A stretch of DNA of 64,000 nucleotides from Streptomyces spinosus. GTDB taxonomy: Bacteria; Actinomycetota; Actinomycetes; Streptomycetales; Streptomycetaceae. Position 1 is the first letter of the stretch. Every line of letters starts with the position of its first letter. The translations under genes were made by a program, and so were the position numbers. Shown here piece by piece: positions 44,837 to 54,348 of the stretch. Under the pieces are notes generated by a model. It made no database searches, was not told the DNA's origin, and saw nothing but the letters and a program-made list of their open reading frames with translations. The DNA is taken from assembly GCF_020400655.1 (NCBI RefSeq), contig NZ_JAINRC010000033.1:1-64000 (forward strand). Reading direction: 5' to 3'.

Positions 44837-47800
44837 GCCCGCACCGCCGCCAGGACCTGGCCGGGGGCGACCTGCTGACCAGGCTTCACGTAGATCTCCA
44901 GCAGCGTCCCGGTGGCGGGGGCACTGACCTTCGACTCCATCTTCATCGCCTCCAGGGAGAGGATCGGGTCGCCCTCGGTGACGGTGGCGCCGGGCTCGGC
45001 GACGGTCTGCCAGACGGTGGCGGTGAACGGCGCGGTGACCGCGACGGCGCCGTCCGGGACGGTGACGGCGCCCGCGCCGGTGGCCGTGTCGGGTCCGGGA
45101 TCGTCGTCCCGGTCGAACTCGCCGGCGGCCCGCCAGCGCTGCCGCTCCATCTCGAACGCGGCGCTCTGCCGGGCGCGGAAGGCGGCGATCGAGCCGGCGT
45201 TGGCGGCCAGGAAGGCGTTGTACTCGGCGATCGAGAAGGTGCCCTCCTCGGTCGGGAAGGCGCCGCGGCCGGCGTCCGTCTCGGCGCGCAGTTCGAGCAG
45301 TTCCTCCGCTGCGACGGGGTACCACTCGATGCGGTCGAAGAAGCGCAGCGCCCACGGGGAGTCCTGGAAGAGGCCGCCGGTGCGGAAGCGGTTCCAGATC
45401 TGTACGGTGCGGCCGACGAACTGGTAGCCGCCGGGGCCCTCCATGCCGTAGACGCACAGGTAGGCGCCGCCGATGCCGACGGAGTTCTCCGCGGTCCAGG
45501 TGCGGGCCGGGTTGTACTTGGTGGTCACCAGGCGGTGGCGCGGGTCGAGGGGGGTGGCGACGGGGGCGCCGAGGTAGACGTCGCCGAGGCCGAGGACGAG
45601 GTAGGAGGCGTCGAAGACGGTGCGGTAGACGTCGTCGGCACTCTCCAGGCCGTTGACCCGGCGGATGAACTCGATGTTCCACGGGCACCACGGGGCGTCG
45701 TCGCGCACGCCCGCCATGTACCGCTCGATGGCCAGCCGGGTCGCCGGATCGTCCCAGCTGAGCGGCAGCCGGACCGTGCGGGAGGGAACCACCAGCTCGT
45801 TGCTGGGCGGGACCTCGTCCTCCAGCTCGCGCAGCAGGACGGCGAGGTCGCGGGCCTTCAGCCGGCGGGCGTCGGTGTGGATCTGCAGGGAGCGGATGCC
45901 CGGGGTGACGTCGAGGACACCGGCGGGCGCGTGCGCGGCGAGCGTCTCCTGGAGGGCGTGCACCCGCATGCGCAGGCCGAGGTCGAGCACCATGGGGCCG
46001 TACTCGACGAGGACGTTGTCGTCGCCGTCCCGGCGGTAGGTGACGCTCGGGCGGGCGTCGGTGGCCGCCAGGCGGCCGAGGACGCCGTCGTCGCCGTCTC
46101 CGCCGCCGCTGATCAGCGTGGGGGAGGCACGGCGGGCGTCGAGGGCGGCGGCCTCGGCCTCCTTGACCGGTACGAAGCGGACGGTGTCGCCGGGACGGAG
46201 CTGGCCCAGCTTCCACAGCTCGCCGCTGGCGACCACCGCCGGGCAGACGAATCCGCCGAGGGACGGCCCGTCGGGGCCCAGGATGATCGGCGTGTCACCG
46301 GTGAAGTCCAGGGCGCCCACCGCGTAGGGCGTGTCGTGGATGTTGGACGGGTGCAGTCCGGCCTCACCGCCGTCCTGACGCGCCCACCGGGGTTTGGGCC
46401 CGATCAGCCGGATGCCGGTGCGGGCCGAGTTGTGGTGCACCGTGTAGTCGGTGGCGTAGAGGGTGTCGATGTCCTCGCGGGTGAAGAACTCGGGTGCCGC
46501 GTGGGGTCCTTCGGTGACACCGATCTGCCAGTGGGGGGTGATCGCGGGGCGGCGGTGGGGCGGGGTGGGGGTACCGGTGGTGGCGATGGCGTCGGTGGTC
46601 GCGCGGGTGGTCGTGTCGGTGGTTGAGCAGATGGTCGTATCGGTGGTGGTGTCGGCGGCCGTACGGGTGGTGGTGCCGGTGGCGGTGTCCGCGTCCGCGT
46701 CGGCCCTGGGCCGTAGGACGTCTCCGGCGAGCAGGGCCCGGCCGCCGTGGCCGCCGAAGCCGCCGAGGGTGAAGGTCGAGGCGCTGCCCAGGTATTCGGG
46801 TACGTCGATGCCGCCCCGGACGGCCACGTAGCTGCGCAGGCCGGGACCGTGGCAGGCGCCGAGGACGAGGGTGGCGCCGGCCGGGACCGGTACCGGCTCC
46901 CACAGGGCCGCCGCGGTGCCGTCCACGGTGACCGGGACGGGCGCCCCGGTGACGGCGACCACGGTGGCGTCCGAGAAGCGCAGGGTCAGCCCGCCCGCGG
47001 TGACCTCCAGTGCGGGCGCCTCGGCCGGGTTGCCGACGGCCAGGTTGGCCTCGGCGAAGGAGACGGGGTCGAAGGGGCCGCTCGGCGGTACGCCCACGTG
47101 CCAGTAGCCGAGCCGGCCCGGAAGGTCCTGGACGGTGGTCATCGCTCCCGGCACCAGGACGTCGATGCGCGGATCGGGATCGGCGGTGGTGGCGAGGGTG
47201 CTGGTGCTGTGCACGGCCTCGCGCACCTCCTCCCGTACGGTCAGCGCGCGCAGCAGCCCCAGGTTGGTGACGACGCCGTCGACCCGGCTGGCGGCCAGGG
47301 CCGCGCCCAGGACGTCGAACGCGGCGTCGCGGCTGGGGCCTTGGGCGATGACCTTGGCGAGCATGGGGTCGTAGTACGCAGAGACCTCCAGGCCGGTCTC
47401 GGCGAAGCCGTCGACGCGGACGCCGGGCATGCCGTCGGCGCCCTGGCCGGGGAAGACCGCCCGGGTGATCAGGCCCGAGGAGGGCTGTGAGTCCCGGCCG
47501 GGGTCCTCCGCATACACACGTGCTTCCACGGCGTGCCCGGTGGGCGTCCACTCCCTCGTGAACACCGCGTCGTCGACCGCGCCGTCCCGGGCCAGGGTGA
47601 GCATGAGTTCGACGAGGTCGACACCGTACGCCTGCTCGGTCACCGGGTGTTCGACCTGGAGCCGGGTGTTGACCTCCAGGAACGCGGCCTCCTCGCGCAG
47701 GGGGTCGTAGACGAACTCCACGGTGCCCGCGCCGCGGTAGCCGACCGAGGCGAGCAGCCGCCGCGAGGAGTCGTGCAGCAACGCGCGGACACGGGCGGGC

Positions 47801-48543
47801 AGGGCGGGAGCCGGCGCCTCCTCGATCACCTTCTGGTTACGGCGTTGCAGCGAGCAGTCGCGGTCGCCTATGACGGCGATACGGCCGGTGCCGTCGCCGA
47901 AGACCTGGACTTCCACGTGGCGGGCGGGGCGTACCAGGCGCTCCAGGAAGACCCCGGCTGACCCGAAGTTGGACTCGGCGAGGGCGGCGACGCGGGCGAA
48001 GGCATCGCGCACCTCGTCCGCGGTGGCGCAGGCCTGCATGCCTATGCCGCCGCCACCGCCGGTGGCCTTGACCATCACGGGCAGCCCTATCGACCCGGCC
48101 GCGGTGACGGCCTCCTCCGCGGTCGCGAGCAGCTCGGTACCGGCCAGCAGCGGCACTCCGGCCGCCTTGGCCAGGGCGCGGGCGGTGTGCTTCTCGCCGA
48201 AGGCGGTGATCTGGTCGGCGGTCGGTCCCGCGAAACGCAGTCCGGTCTCCTCCACGGCACGGGCGAAGGCGGTGTTCTCGGAGAGGAAGCCGTAGCCGGG
48301 ATGGATGATGCCGGCGCCGTGCGCGAGCGCGGCCGCGATGATCGCGTCGCCGCGCAGATACGACTCCCGGGCCGGACCCGGCCCCAGACGGACCGCATGG
48401 TCGGCCTCGCGCACGTGCGGGGCGGCCCGGTCGGCGTCGGAGAACACGGCGACGGTGCCCAGGCCCATCTTCCGGGCGGTACGGATGACACGTCGGGCGA
48501 TCTCACCGCGGTTGGCGACGAGAACAACGGTGGGGCGGGTCAC
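44833..48543 (-). CDS. Urea/guanidine carboxylase, biotin-dependent
   Basis: A 1236-residue multidomain carboxylase. Residues 1-450 are biotin carboxylase (VLVANRGEIARRVIRTARKM, KATGGGGGIGMQACA, EVNTRLQVEHPVTE), 464-765 a KipA-like half (VPSGPFDPVSF region after MTTVQDLPGRLGYWHVG), 830-1040 a KipI-like half (VLVEYGPMVLDLGLRMRVHA) and the C-terminus a biotinyl domain (EAMKMES). It carboxylates urea or guanidine with ATP and bicarbonate. The DUF1989 neighbours favour guanidine, because these act as carboxyguanidine deiminase in guanidine pathways. An odd Thr/Asp-rich linker lies near residues 613-661. The GTG start overlaps the upstream stop and has GGAGG. Confidence 0.92.
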   Translation of the reverse strand: MTRPTVVLVANRGEIARRVIRTARKMGLGTVAVFSDADRAAPHVREADHAVRLGPGPARESYLRGDAIIAAALAHGAGIIHPGYGFLSENTAFARAVEETGLRFAGPTADQITAFGEKHTARALAKAAGVPLLAGTELLATAEEAVTAAGSIGLPVMVKATGGGGGIGMQACATADEVRDAFARVAALAESNFGSAGVFLERLVRPARHVEVQVFGDGTGRIAVIGDRDCSLQRRNQKVIEEAPAPALPARVRALLHDSSRRLLASVGYRGAGTVEFVYDPLREEAAFLEVNTRLQVEHPVTEQAYGVDLVELMLTLARDGAVDDAVFTREWTPTGHAVEARVYAEDPGRDSQPSSGLITRAVFPGQGADGMPGVRVDGFAETGLEVSAYYDPMLAKVIAQGPSRDAAFDVLGAALAASRVDGVVTNLGLLRALTVREEVREAVHSTSTLATTADPDPRIDVLVPGAMTTVQDLPGRLGYWHVGVPPSGPFDPVSFAEANLAVGNPAEAPALEVTAGGLTLRFSDATVVAVTGAPVPVTVDGTAAALWEPVPVPAGATLVLGACHGPGLRSYVAVRGGIDVPEYLGSASTFTLGGFGGHGGRALLAGDVLRPRADADADTATGTTTRTAADTTTDTTICSTTDTTTRATTDAIATTGTPTPPHRRPAITPHWQIGVTEGPHAAPEFFTREDIDTLYATDYTVHHNSARTGIRLIGPKPRWARQDGGEAGLHPSNIHDTPYAVGALDFTGDTPIILGPDGPSLGGFVCPAVVASGELWKLGQLRPGDTVRFVPVKEAEAAALDARRASPTLISGGGDGDDGVLGRLAATDARPSVTYRRDGDDNVLVEYGPMVLDLGLRMRVHALQETLAAHAPAGVLDVTPGIRSLQIHTDARRLKARDLAVLLRELEDEVPPSNELVVPSRTVRLPLSWDDPATRLAIERYMAGVRDDAPWCPWNIEFIRRVNGLESADDVYRTVFDASYLVLGLGDVYLGAPVATPLDPRHRLVTTKYNPARTWTAENSVGIGGAYLCVYGMEGPGGYQFVGRTVQIWNRFRTGGLFQDSPWALRFFDRIEWYPVAAEELLELRAETDAGRGAFPTEEGTFSIAEYNAFLAANAGSIAAFRARQSAAFEMERQRWRAAGEFDRDDDPGPDTATGAGAVTVPDGAVAVTAPFTATVWQTVAEPGATVTEGDPILSLEAMKMESKVSAPATGTLLEIYVKPGQQVAPGQVLAAVRA

Positions 48544-49565
48544 GCGGCGTCCTCCGAGGTGGTGCGGGCGGTGTGCGGGCACGGTGGGGCAAACACGCCG
48601 AGGCCGGCGGGGGCCGCCAGGTCCGGGCCCCCGGCCACCGGCCGTTCCCCGCCCGGACCAGCCGGACCACCCGCAGCCGGGCCAGCCCGACCTGGGCCGT
48701 CTCCACCGGGACCGGTTCCACCCGGACCACCGACAACCGGGCCACCCCCCTCTGGGCCGGCCTCACCCGGCCCACCCCCCACCGGCCCACCCTCACCCCG
48801 GCCGCCCGGCTCGTCGCCCCCCGTCGGGTCCGTGACGATCATGCGCAGCGGGGTCGGGTTGAAGTCGTTGCACGGGTTGTTCATCTGGGGGCAGTTGGAG
48901 ACGATCACCAGGACGTCCATGTCGGCGCGCACCGCGACCCGGCGGCCCGGTGCGGACATGCCGTCCACGATGCCCAGCGCGCCGTCCGCCTCGACGGGCA
49001 CGTTCATGAACCAGTTGAGATTGGAGACGAGGTCGCGCACCCCCAGGCCGCGCCGGCTGGCCTCGGCGAGGAAGTTCTCGCGGCAGCCGTGCTGGAACAT
49101 CACGTGATGGCCGTAGCGCAGGGTGTTGGACTCCTTGCCGCAGGCGCCGCCGATGGTGTCCTGGCGGTCGATCTCGTTGGCCACGACGGTCATCAGCGGG
49201 CGCCCCTCGTTGCTGCGCAGCACGGTGCCCGTGCGCACGTAGGCGTTGCCCTGCCAGACCAGGGTGTCAGGGACGCTGTAGCGCTCCCCGGGATCGGCGG
49301 CGTTGTAGAGCAGACAGTCGGCCGACTGGTTCCCGCCGACGTCGACGATGGTCAGGACGTGTCCCTTCGCCACCACCGCCGACCACGGCGCGTTGGGAGC
49401 CACCACCTCGTCCAGGACGACGGCCCCCTCCAGGAGGCTCGTTCCCCAGTCCAGGACGGAGCCCTCCGCGTACACGGCACCCACCGGCACGGTGGAGGCG
49501 AGGGTGCCGCCCGCGGCGGTCGGACGAGTGGTCGGTGCGTTCTCGGTCCGAGTCGTGGTCGCCAT
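48540..49565 (-). CDS. DUF1989 urea-carboxylase-associated protein with Gly/Pro tail
   Basis: A 341-residue protein. Residues ~20-245 are DUF1989 (VDVGGNQSADCLLYNAADPG, NEIDRQDTIGGACGKESNT, NCPQMNNPCNDFNPTPLRM), the family of carboxyguanidine deiminase subunits that convert carboxyguanidine to allophanate and ammonia. Conserved Cys and His fit a metal site. The last ~95 residues are a GGP-rich low-complexity tail (GEGGPVGGGPGEAGPEGGGP and so on) absent from usual family members of about 230-250 residues. It overlaps the carboxylase start (GTGA) and follows a second DUF1989 gene by 1 bp. Confidence 0.9.
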   Translation of the reverse strand: MATTTRTENAPTTRPTAAGGTLASTVPVGAVYAEGSVLDWGTSLLEGAVVLDEVVAPNAPWSAVVAKGHVLTIVDVGGNQSADCLLYNAADPGERYSVPDTLVWQGNAYVRTGTVLRSNEGRPLMTVVANEIDRQDTIGGACGKESNTLRYGHHVMFQHGCRENFLAEASRRGLGVRDLVSNLNWFMNVPVEADGALGIVDGMSAPGRRVAVRADMDVLVIVSNCPQMNNPCNDFNPTPLRMIVTDPTGGDEPGGRGEGGPVGGGPGEAGPEGGGPVVGGPGGTGPGGDGPGRAGPAAGGPAGPGGERPVAGGPDLAAPAGLGVFAPPCPHTARTTSEDAA

Positions 49566-49566
49566 G

Positions 49567-50520
49567 TCACAGCCCCCTGGCTTCGCAGTAGTCGGCGGTG
49601 TTGAGATACGCGCGGTGCAGTTCCGGCGTGGCGGTGAACCGCGGGTCGTCCGGGCCGGTCGGCTCGCCGCGCCAGGCGTGCACCCGCAGCGGCCCGACGA
49701 CATAACCGGGCCGCGGATCCAGCGGGTGGGCGACGTTGGCGACCAGCACCAACAGGGGGAGTTCCGCTACGAGTTCGACATGCGTGCCCGGACCGGCGCT
49801 GCCCTGCCAGGCGAGGGTGCCGTCCGCCTCGACGCGTACGCCCTGGAAGAAGGAGACGCCGGGCGGCAGATCGCGGCGGCTCAGACCGTGCTTGGCGGCG
49901 GCCTTGAGGAAGAGTCCGCGGCCGGACGGCGACGGCCCCTCGGGGCGGGCGTCACCGTACTTGCGCGCGTTCCACGCGTCGGTGCTCGTACCGCAGAAGG
50001 CGTCGTGCCGGCCGGAGGAGTCACCGCCGACCACGGCCAGGACCCGGCCGTCGCCGGACAGCAACGGATGATTCTCGCCCAGGTACGCCTGCCACGGGAT
50101 CTTCTGGGTGTCGGCGACGTTGAGCCGCTCGACGGGCTCCAGCGCGTTGAAGAGCAGCAGATGAGCACAGGCGTCACCGGTCGGGTCGTCGAAGCGCAGC
50201 CGGGTGCCGCGGGCGAGGACCTTGTGGGTGTAGCCGCCGGGTGCCACCGTCTCCGCCCACACGAGAGCGGCCGGGTCCACCCCCGGCGGGCAGTACGGGC
50301 TGCCGGACGCGGGCAGGTACGGCATCCACGTGCCGGCCTGCCCGCCCTGCGCACGGGCGTCGACGCGGGCGCTGCGGACACTGTCGGTCAGGTGCAGATC
50401 CCGGACCCGGGCGCCGGCCCGCCCCTCGGTCGGCTGTCCGAAGAGCGGGGCGGTGAGCGCTGCGGTGGGGTGCTGGTCGTACGGCGGCGCGCCGGCCGTC
50501 GACCCTTCGGCCGTGTTCAT
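49567..50520 (-). CDS. DUF1989 urea-carboxylase-associated protein (partner subunit)
   Basis: A 317-residue protein. About 95 N-terminal residues are variable and poorly conserved, then a DUF1989 domain: THKVLARGTRLRFDDPTGDA, CAHLLLFNALEPVERLN, VVGGDSSGRHDAFCGTST. In guanidine-assimilating bacteria two DUF1989 proteins form one deiminase (established for CgdAB); this pair has that arrangement. The start at 50520 is provisional, since the purine run upstream is weak and an in-frame ATG lies 36 bp further up. It follows the permease gene by 80 bp. Confidence 0.85.
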   Translation of the reverse strand: MNTAEGSTAGAPPYDQHPTAALTAPLFGQPTEGRAGARVRDLHLTDSVRSARVDARAQGGQAGTWMPYLPASGSPYCPPGVDPAALVWAETVAPGGYTHKVLARGTRLRFDDPTGDACAHLLLFNALEPVERLNVADTQKIPWQAYLGENHPLLSGDGRVLAVVGGDSSGRHDAFCGTSTDAWNARKYGDARPEGPSPSGRGLFLKAAAKHGLSRRDLPPGVSFFQGVRVEADGTLAWQGSAGPGTHVELVAELPLLVLVANVAHPLDPRPGYVVGPLRVHAWRGEPTGPDDPRFTATPELHRAYLNTADYCEARGL

Positions 50521-50600
50521 GGATGTCCCGTCATCCTCTCGTCGGTGAGTCATCTGTACGTCGTGCGACCAGGCGGGCGGTCGGCGGTGGGCGGTCGGGG

Positions 50601-52205
50601 TCACGCCGGCTCGGTGACGGCCCGGGCCTCAGCCGGCATCTCGATGTGCGTGTGGGGTACGTGCCTCAGCTCGATACGGCGGTGCAGCCGGCGGACGAGG
50701 AAGTAGCCGCCGCCGGCGGCCAGGCTCAGCCCGATGAACAGCAGGGCGCTCCACCGCAGCCACCACGTCCCGCCGGTGAGGTCGTAGATCTCCGGGCGGG
50801 GCCAGGCCAGGTTGACCGTCATGCCCGTCTGGTAGAGCACGGCGAGCGTGTTGACCGCGATCCCCCTGCGGCCCAGCGAGAACAGCGGCCGGCCGGTCTC
50901 GTCGACGCCGCCGGGGAGGCCGCCGGCGCGCCGGTGCCGGATCCGGGTGATCAGCAGCGGCAGCGTCACGCCGAGATAGGCCAGGTACAGCATGGCGATG
51001 CACAGGCTGGAGAGGGCGGTGAAGATCGCCGACTGGCGGACGTTGACCAGCAGGGCGATCGCGGCGCCCACGCCCACGACGACCGACGCGACGACCGGTG
51101 TGCCGGTACGGGCGGAGACCTTGCCGAGGTGCCGGTGGAACGGCAGGGCGCCCTCGCGCGCCATGGAGTACATCATCCGGGCGCCGGAACTCTGCACGGC
51201 CAGGGTGCAGGCGAACACGGCCACCGCGACGCAGCACAGCAGCAGTCGGCCCAGGACGCCGCCGAGCCGGTCGGTGAGCACCCAGGACAGGCCGCCGGCG
51301 GCGAGCTTGCCGTCGGTCAGGCTGGGCGCCGCCAGCAGCCCCGCGAGGATCAGCAGCGCCCCGCCGGCACCGGAGGTGATCAGCGCCCGCAGGATGGTCC
51401 GGGGGGTGGTCCGGCGCGGGCTGTGGGTCTCCTCCGCCAGTTCGCCCGCCGAGTCGAAGCCCACCATGACGTACGCGGCCATCAGCGAGGAGGCGAGGAA
51501 GGCACCGGCATAGCCGCCGTGGCCGGACCAGCCGGTGTCGCGGAGCACGGCCTGCGGGCCCCGCTCGGGCAGGAAGAAGAGCACCAGCACCAGTACGACC
51601 ACGCCGATGATCTCGACGGTGACACCGAAGCTGGTGGCGGCGGCCATCTGGCGGATGCCGAGGACGTTCACCACGGTGGTGACCACCAGCAGCAGGCAGC
51701 CCAGCAGGACCGCGTTCCGCGCGCCGGTCGGGGAGCCGAGCGAGGGATCGGCGCCCGGCCCGCCGACGAGCTGGAAGCCGGACCAGATGCCCGGCAGCAC
51801 CGCCTGTGCCGCGATCGCCGCCGCCGCGACCGTCAGGACCTGCCCGATGATCATGATCCAGCCGGTGAACCAGCCCGCCGTGGTGCCGGCGAGCCGGCTC
51901 GACCACTGGTAGATCGCCCCGGAGATCGGCCAGCGCGCCGCCAGCTCGGCGAAGCAGAGCGCGACCAGCAACTGGCCCGCGAAGACCAGCGGCCAGGTCC
52001 AGAAGAAGGCCGCGCCGCCGAGGCCGTAGCCGAGACCGAAGAGCTGGAAGACGGTGGTGAGGATGGACACGAAGGAGAAGCCCGCGGCGAAGGACGCGAA
52101 GCCGCCGACTCCGCGACGAAGTTCCTGCTGGTAGCCGATGTCGGCGGGACTGGTCGTGACGTCACCGTCAGGGCGCTGCCGAGAGACGAATGCGGGCCGG
52201 CTCAT
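50601..52205 (-). CDS. APC-family amino acid/guanidine-type permease
   Basis: A 534-residue membrane protein with about twelve helices and the APC features GFASFAAGFSFVSILTTVFQ near helix 1 and FDSAGELAEETHSPRRTTPR in the middle. APC permeases accompany urea-carboxylase and guanidine-carboxylase genes in many bacteria and are presumed to import the nitrogen substrate. GGAGGTG lies directly before the ATG. It is the first gene of the leftward operon, and a 20-bp palindrome sits 25 bp upstream. Confidence 0.92.
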   Translation of the reverse strand: MSRPAFVSRQRPDGDVTTSPADIGYQQELRRGVGGFASFAAGFSFVSILTTVFQLFGLGYGLGGAAFFWTWPLVFAGQLLVALCFAELAARWPISGAIYQWSSRLAGTTAGWFTGWIMIIGQVLTVAAAAIAAQAVLPGIWSGFQLVGGPGADPSLGSPTGARNAVLLGCLLLVVTTVVNVLGIRQMAAATSFGVTVEIIGVVVLVLVLFFLPERGPQAVLRDTGWSGHGGYAGAFLASSLMAAYVMVGFDSAGELAEETHSPRRTTPRTILRALITSGAGGALLILAGLLAAPSLTDGKLAAGGLSWVLTDRLGGVLGRLLLCCVAVAVFACTLAVQSSGARMMYSMAREGALPFHRHLGKVSARTGTPVVASVVVGVGAAIALLVNVRQSAIFTALSSLCIAMLYLAYLGVTLPLLITRIRHRRAGGLPGGVDETGRPLFSLGRRGIAVNTLAVLYQTGMTVNLAWPRPEIYDLTGGTWWLRWSALLFIGLSLAAGGGYFLVRRLHRRIELRHVPHTHIEMPAEARAVTEPA

Positions 52206-52229
52206 CGCCGCACCTCCGATCGGTCGCGG

Positions 52230-52249
52230 TTACCTGTCGTTTGACAGGT
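52230..52249. promoter_or_regulatory. Palindromic operator ahead of the guanidine/urea operon
   Basis: Perfect dyad TACCTGTC (52230-52237) / GACAGGTA (52242-52249) with a 4-base spacer, 25 bp upstream of the permease start. Size and symmetry fit a TetR-family site, and a TetR gene ends the operon. Confidence 0.75.
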
Positions 52250-52433
52250 ATGGCGATGCTCGACCGCACCGGTCTCGCGCCCGAGTCCCGGGCGTTAACT
52301 TCATGTATCCGGCGCCGGGCGGGGCGTGACCCGGTCAGCCCGCCGCGAAACCGGCGCACATGCCACTGCGCCTACCGCTCACCGGCTGAGGCAGGCCATG
52401 ACCACGGCCGCGTGACCTCGCCACTGGTAGGCA

Positions 52434-52750
52434 CTACGGCCTTCCGACCTGCCTCGTCCTCGGGGCCGACACCCCCACGGCGTCGACGAACCGTACGGAC
52501 GCGGCCGACTGCGCGCTGCTTGAGGCATTCCAGGCCCCCGGCGTGCTGGGCGCAGGTTCCGGTGCCGCTGTTTCCGTGGCGGTGGCAGTTGCGGTGACCG
52601 TGGCAGTCGGCCGTACTTTCTCGGCCGTCGGCTATGCATGGCTGCCGGTGTTCTGGTCGTTCGCGCCTACGCCGATGCCGAGGAAGAAGACGAGGCCGAT
52701 CGTGGGTAGGACGTACCCCTTGCGTGCCCATTTCGGGGCGGTTCTGACGG
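52434..52750 (-). pseudogene. Small membrane/secreted protein interrupted by TAG
   Basis: Minus-strand frame reads WARKGYVLPTIGLVFFLGIG then VGANDQNTGSHA, stop TAG, then PTAEKVRPTATVTATATATE and a Pro/Ala/Ser stretch, all in one frame. One hydrophobic helix followed by a Thr/Ala-Pro linker is typical of actinobacterial surface-exposed small-domain proteins. The start and the expected C-terminal domain are missing. Confidence 0.45.
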
Positions 52751-53212
52751 GCGGCCGCTACGGCGTGGTGTACGGATCGGTCACCGGCAGCCGCAGAAGA
52801 TACCCGCTGAAGCACACTTCACCGCCCGGCGCGACTTCTACCGCGACGCAGTACGGCGCCACCTGCTCGCCGTCACCTGGTGGACCGACTCAAAGGCAGT
52901 GCCATATGCGTCGGCTGCGGCCGTGCCGATGGTGGCGGGCCGGGCGGTGAGAGCGCGAGCCTGTGCCGGGGGCTGATGCGGTGGCGGGCCAGGCGCCGAT
53001 GCCGGGTATCGAGGTCAGGACCTGGAAAGGCAGGGCCTCGAGCAGCGCCAGCCGGGCGGTGGGTGATTCCGGGCGGGCCGAGGCAGGCTGGGCGGAGAGA
53101 CCCATCAGTACCTGACGTCAAGGAGCGAGGCACAATGCCCGCGACGTATCGCTAGAACTTCCGTTCCTTGGATGCGAGTTGCCGGAGGGCAAGGTCGAGA
53201 AGAGGGGGAGAG
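52751..53212. other. Intergenic stretch
   Basis: About 460 bp. A minus-strand frame near 53000-53070 has ALLEALPFQVLTSIPGIGAW, which might be a helix-hairpin-helix remnant of an IS110-type transposase, but it is too short to call. The right end holds GAGGGGGAG, the ribosome binding site of the AraC-type gene. Confidence 0.3.
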
Positions 53213-54199
53213 GTGCTCGGGACCGAGTTCCGCAGCAAGGATGTGCCTGCACAGGACAGGTTCGAGTACTGGAAGGAGGTGATGGGCCGAACGCGTCCTT
53301 GCGACATGGGCAGCGTTCACGCGGATGACTTCCAGGCGGAGGGCCGACTGATGGAGCTGGGACCAGCGACCGTGTTGACGGCTACGTTCCTGCCCACGCG
53401 CTTCCAACGCAGTCCCGTGATGGTGCGTCGCTCCGATCAGGAGGTCTATCACCTCAGTCTGCTTGTCGAGGGAAAGATGGCCCTGGAGCACGCCGGACGG
53501 GCTGACAGCTTCGGCCCGGGGGACCTGCATCTGGCCGATAGCTCACGACCGTTCGACCTACGGTCGGTGGACGACCCACGTTGTCGCACCCTCACTGCGC
53601 TGGGTGTGGATCTACCCAAGGCACTGCTGCCTTTTCCATCGCACAGGGTTCATGAGTTGCTGGGCCGGGGCATGTCCGGCAAGGATGGCATGGGGGCCCT
53701 GCTGGCGGAATTCCTCATCGGCATCCAGCGCCATGCGCCGACTCTGCGGCCCTCAGACGCACCGCGTTTGAGCACAGCCCTGGTGGACTTGGTGTCGGCC
53801 TGGCTTGCCCAGCTGTTGGACACACCGGCCGTCCTGGAACCAGAAACGCATCGACGCGTCACAGTACAGTCCGTCAAGGCATTCATCAGGCAGCACCTGC
53901 ACGACCCGGCACTGACGCCGTCCGTGATCGCTGCCGCACACCACATCTCCCTCAGTTATCTCCACCGGATCTTCCAGCAACAAGCCCAGGGCGAGACAGT
54001 CGCCGCCTGGATCCGTGCCCGACGGCTGGAGGGCGCCCGCGGTGACCTGGCCGACCCCTCCCTGCGCGGCACCCCCGTTTACGCCATAGCGGCACGCTGG
54101 GGCTTCCTGCGCGCTGACGACTTCGCCCGCGCCTTCCGTGCCGCTCATGGAGTCTCACCCCGCGACTTCCGGCACCAGAGCATGGCCGAGTCCGCGTAG
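53213..54199 (+). CDS. AraC-family transcriptional regulator
   Basis: A 328-residue regulator. Residues ~1-190 are the AraC_binding_2 sensor domain (DRFEYWKEVMGRTRPCDMGS) and the last ~105 hold the double helix-turn-helix (PSVIAAAHHISLSYLHRIFQ; AIAARWGFLRADDFARAFRA). The GTG start at 53213 has a GAGGGGGAG run directly upstream. Codon use is slightly less GC-rich than in the neighbours. The next gene encodes a small secreted protein in the same direction, and the regulator may control it. A partial gene with a similar sensor domain lies at 63485. Confidence 0.88.
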   Translation: MLGTEFRSKDVPAQDRFEYWKEVMGRTRPCDMGSVHADDFQAEGRLMELGPATVLTATFLPTRFQRSPVMVRRSDQEVYHLSLLVEGKMALEHAGRADSFGPGDLHLADSSRPFDLRSVDDPRCRTLTALGVDLPKALLPFPSHRVHELLGRGMSGKDGMGALLAEFLIGIQRHAPTLRPSDAPRLSTALVDLVSAWLAQLLDTPAVLEPETHRRVTVQSVKAFIRQHLHDPALTPSVIAAAHHISLSYLHRIFQQQAQGETVAAWIRARRLEGARGDLADPSLRGTPVYAIAARWGFLRADDFARAFRAAHGVSPRDFRHQSMAESA

Positions 54200-54348
54200 A
54201 CCCACAGCCAAACAAGCGTGCACGGATCGCCGGTGACCGCAAGACAGTGGCCACGGCATTCTCAACCACGCGCAGGCCGAGGAACCCGGTCGCGCAGTCG
54301 GTTACTCCGTCACCTCGAAGCAAGAGACCAGAAAGAAGGCCACCCCCT

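Noticed and set aside
42410..46216. 1268-codon minus-strand frame
   Set aside because: Only its last 231 codons (TetR) and the allophanate hydrolase N-terminal part are real. The rest runs antiphase through the carboxylase, and the junctions have no homology.
52206..52330. Guanidine riboswitch ahead of the permease
   Set aside because: I could not recognise the conserved motifs of guanidine riboswitches. The clear feature is a protein-type palindrome.
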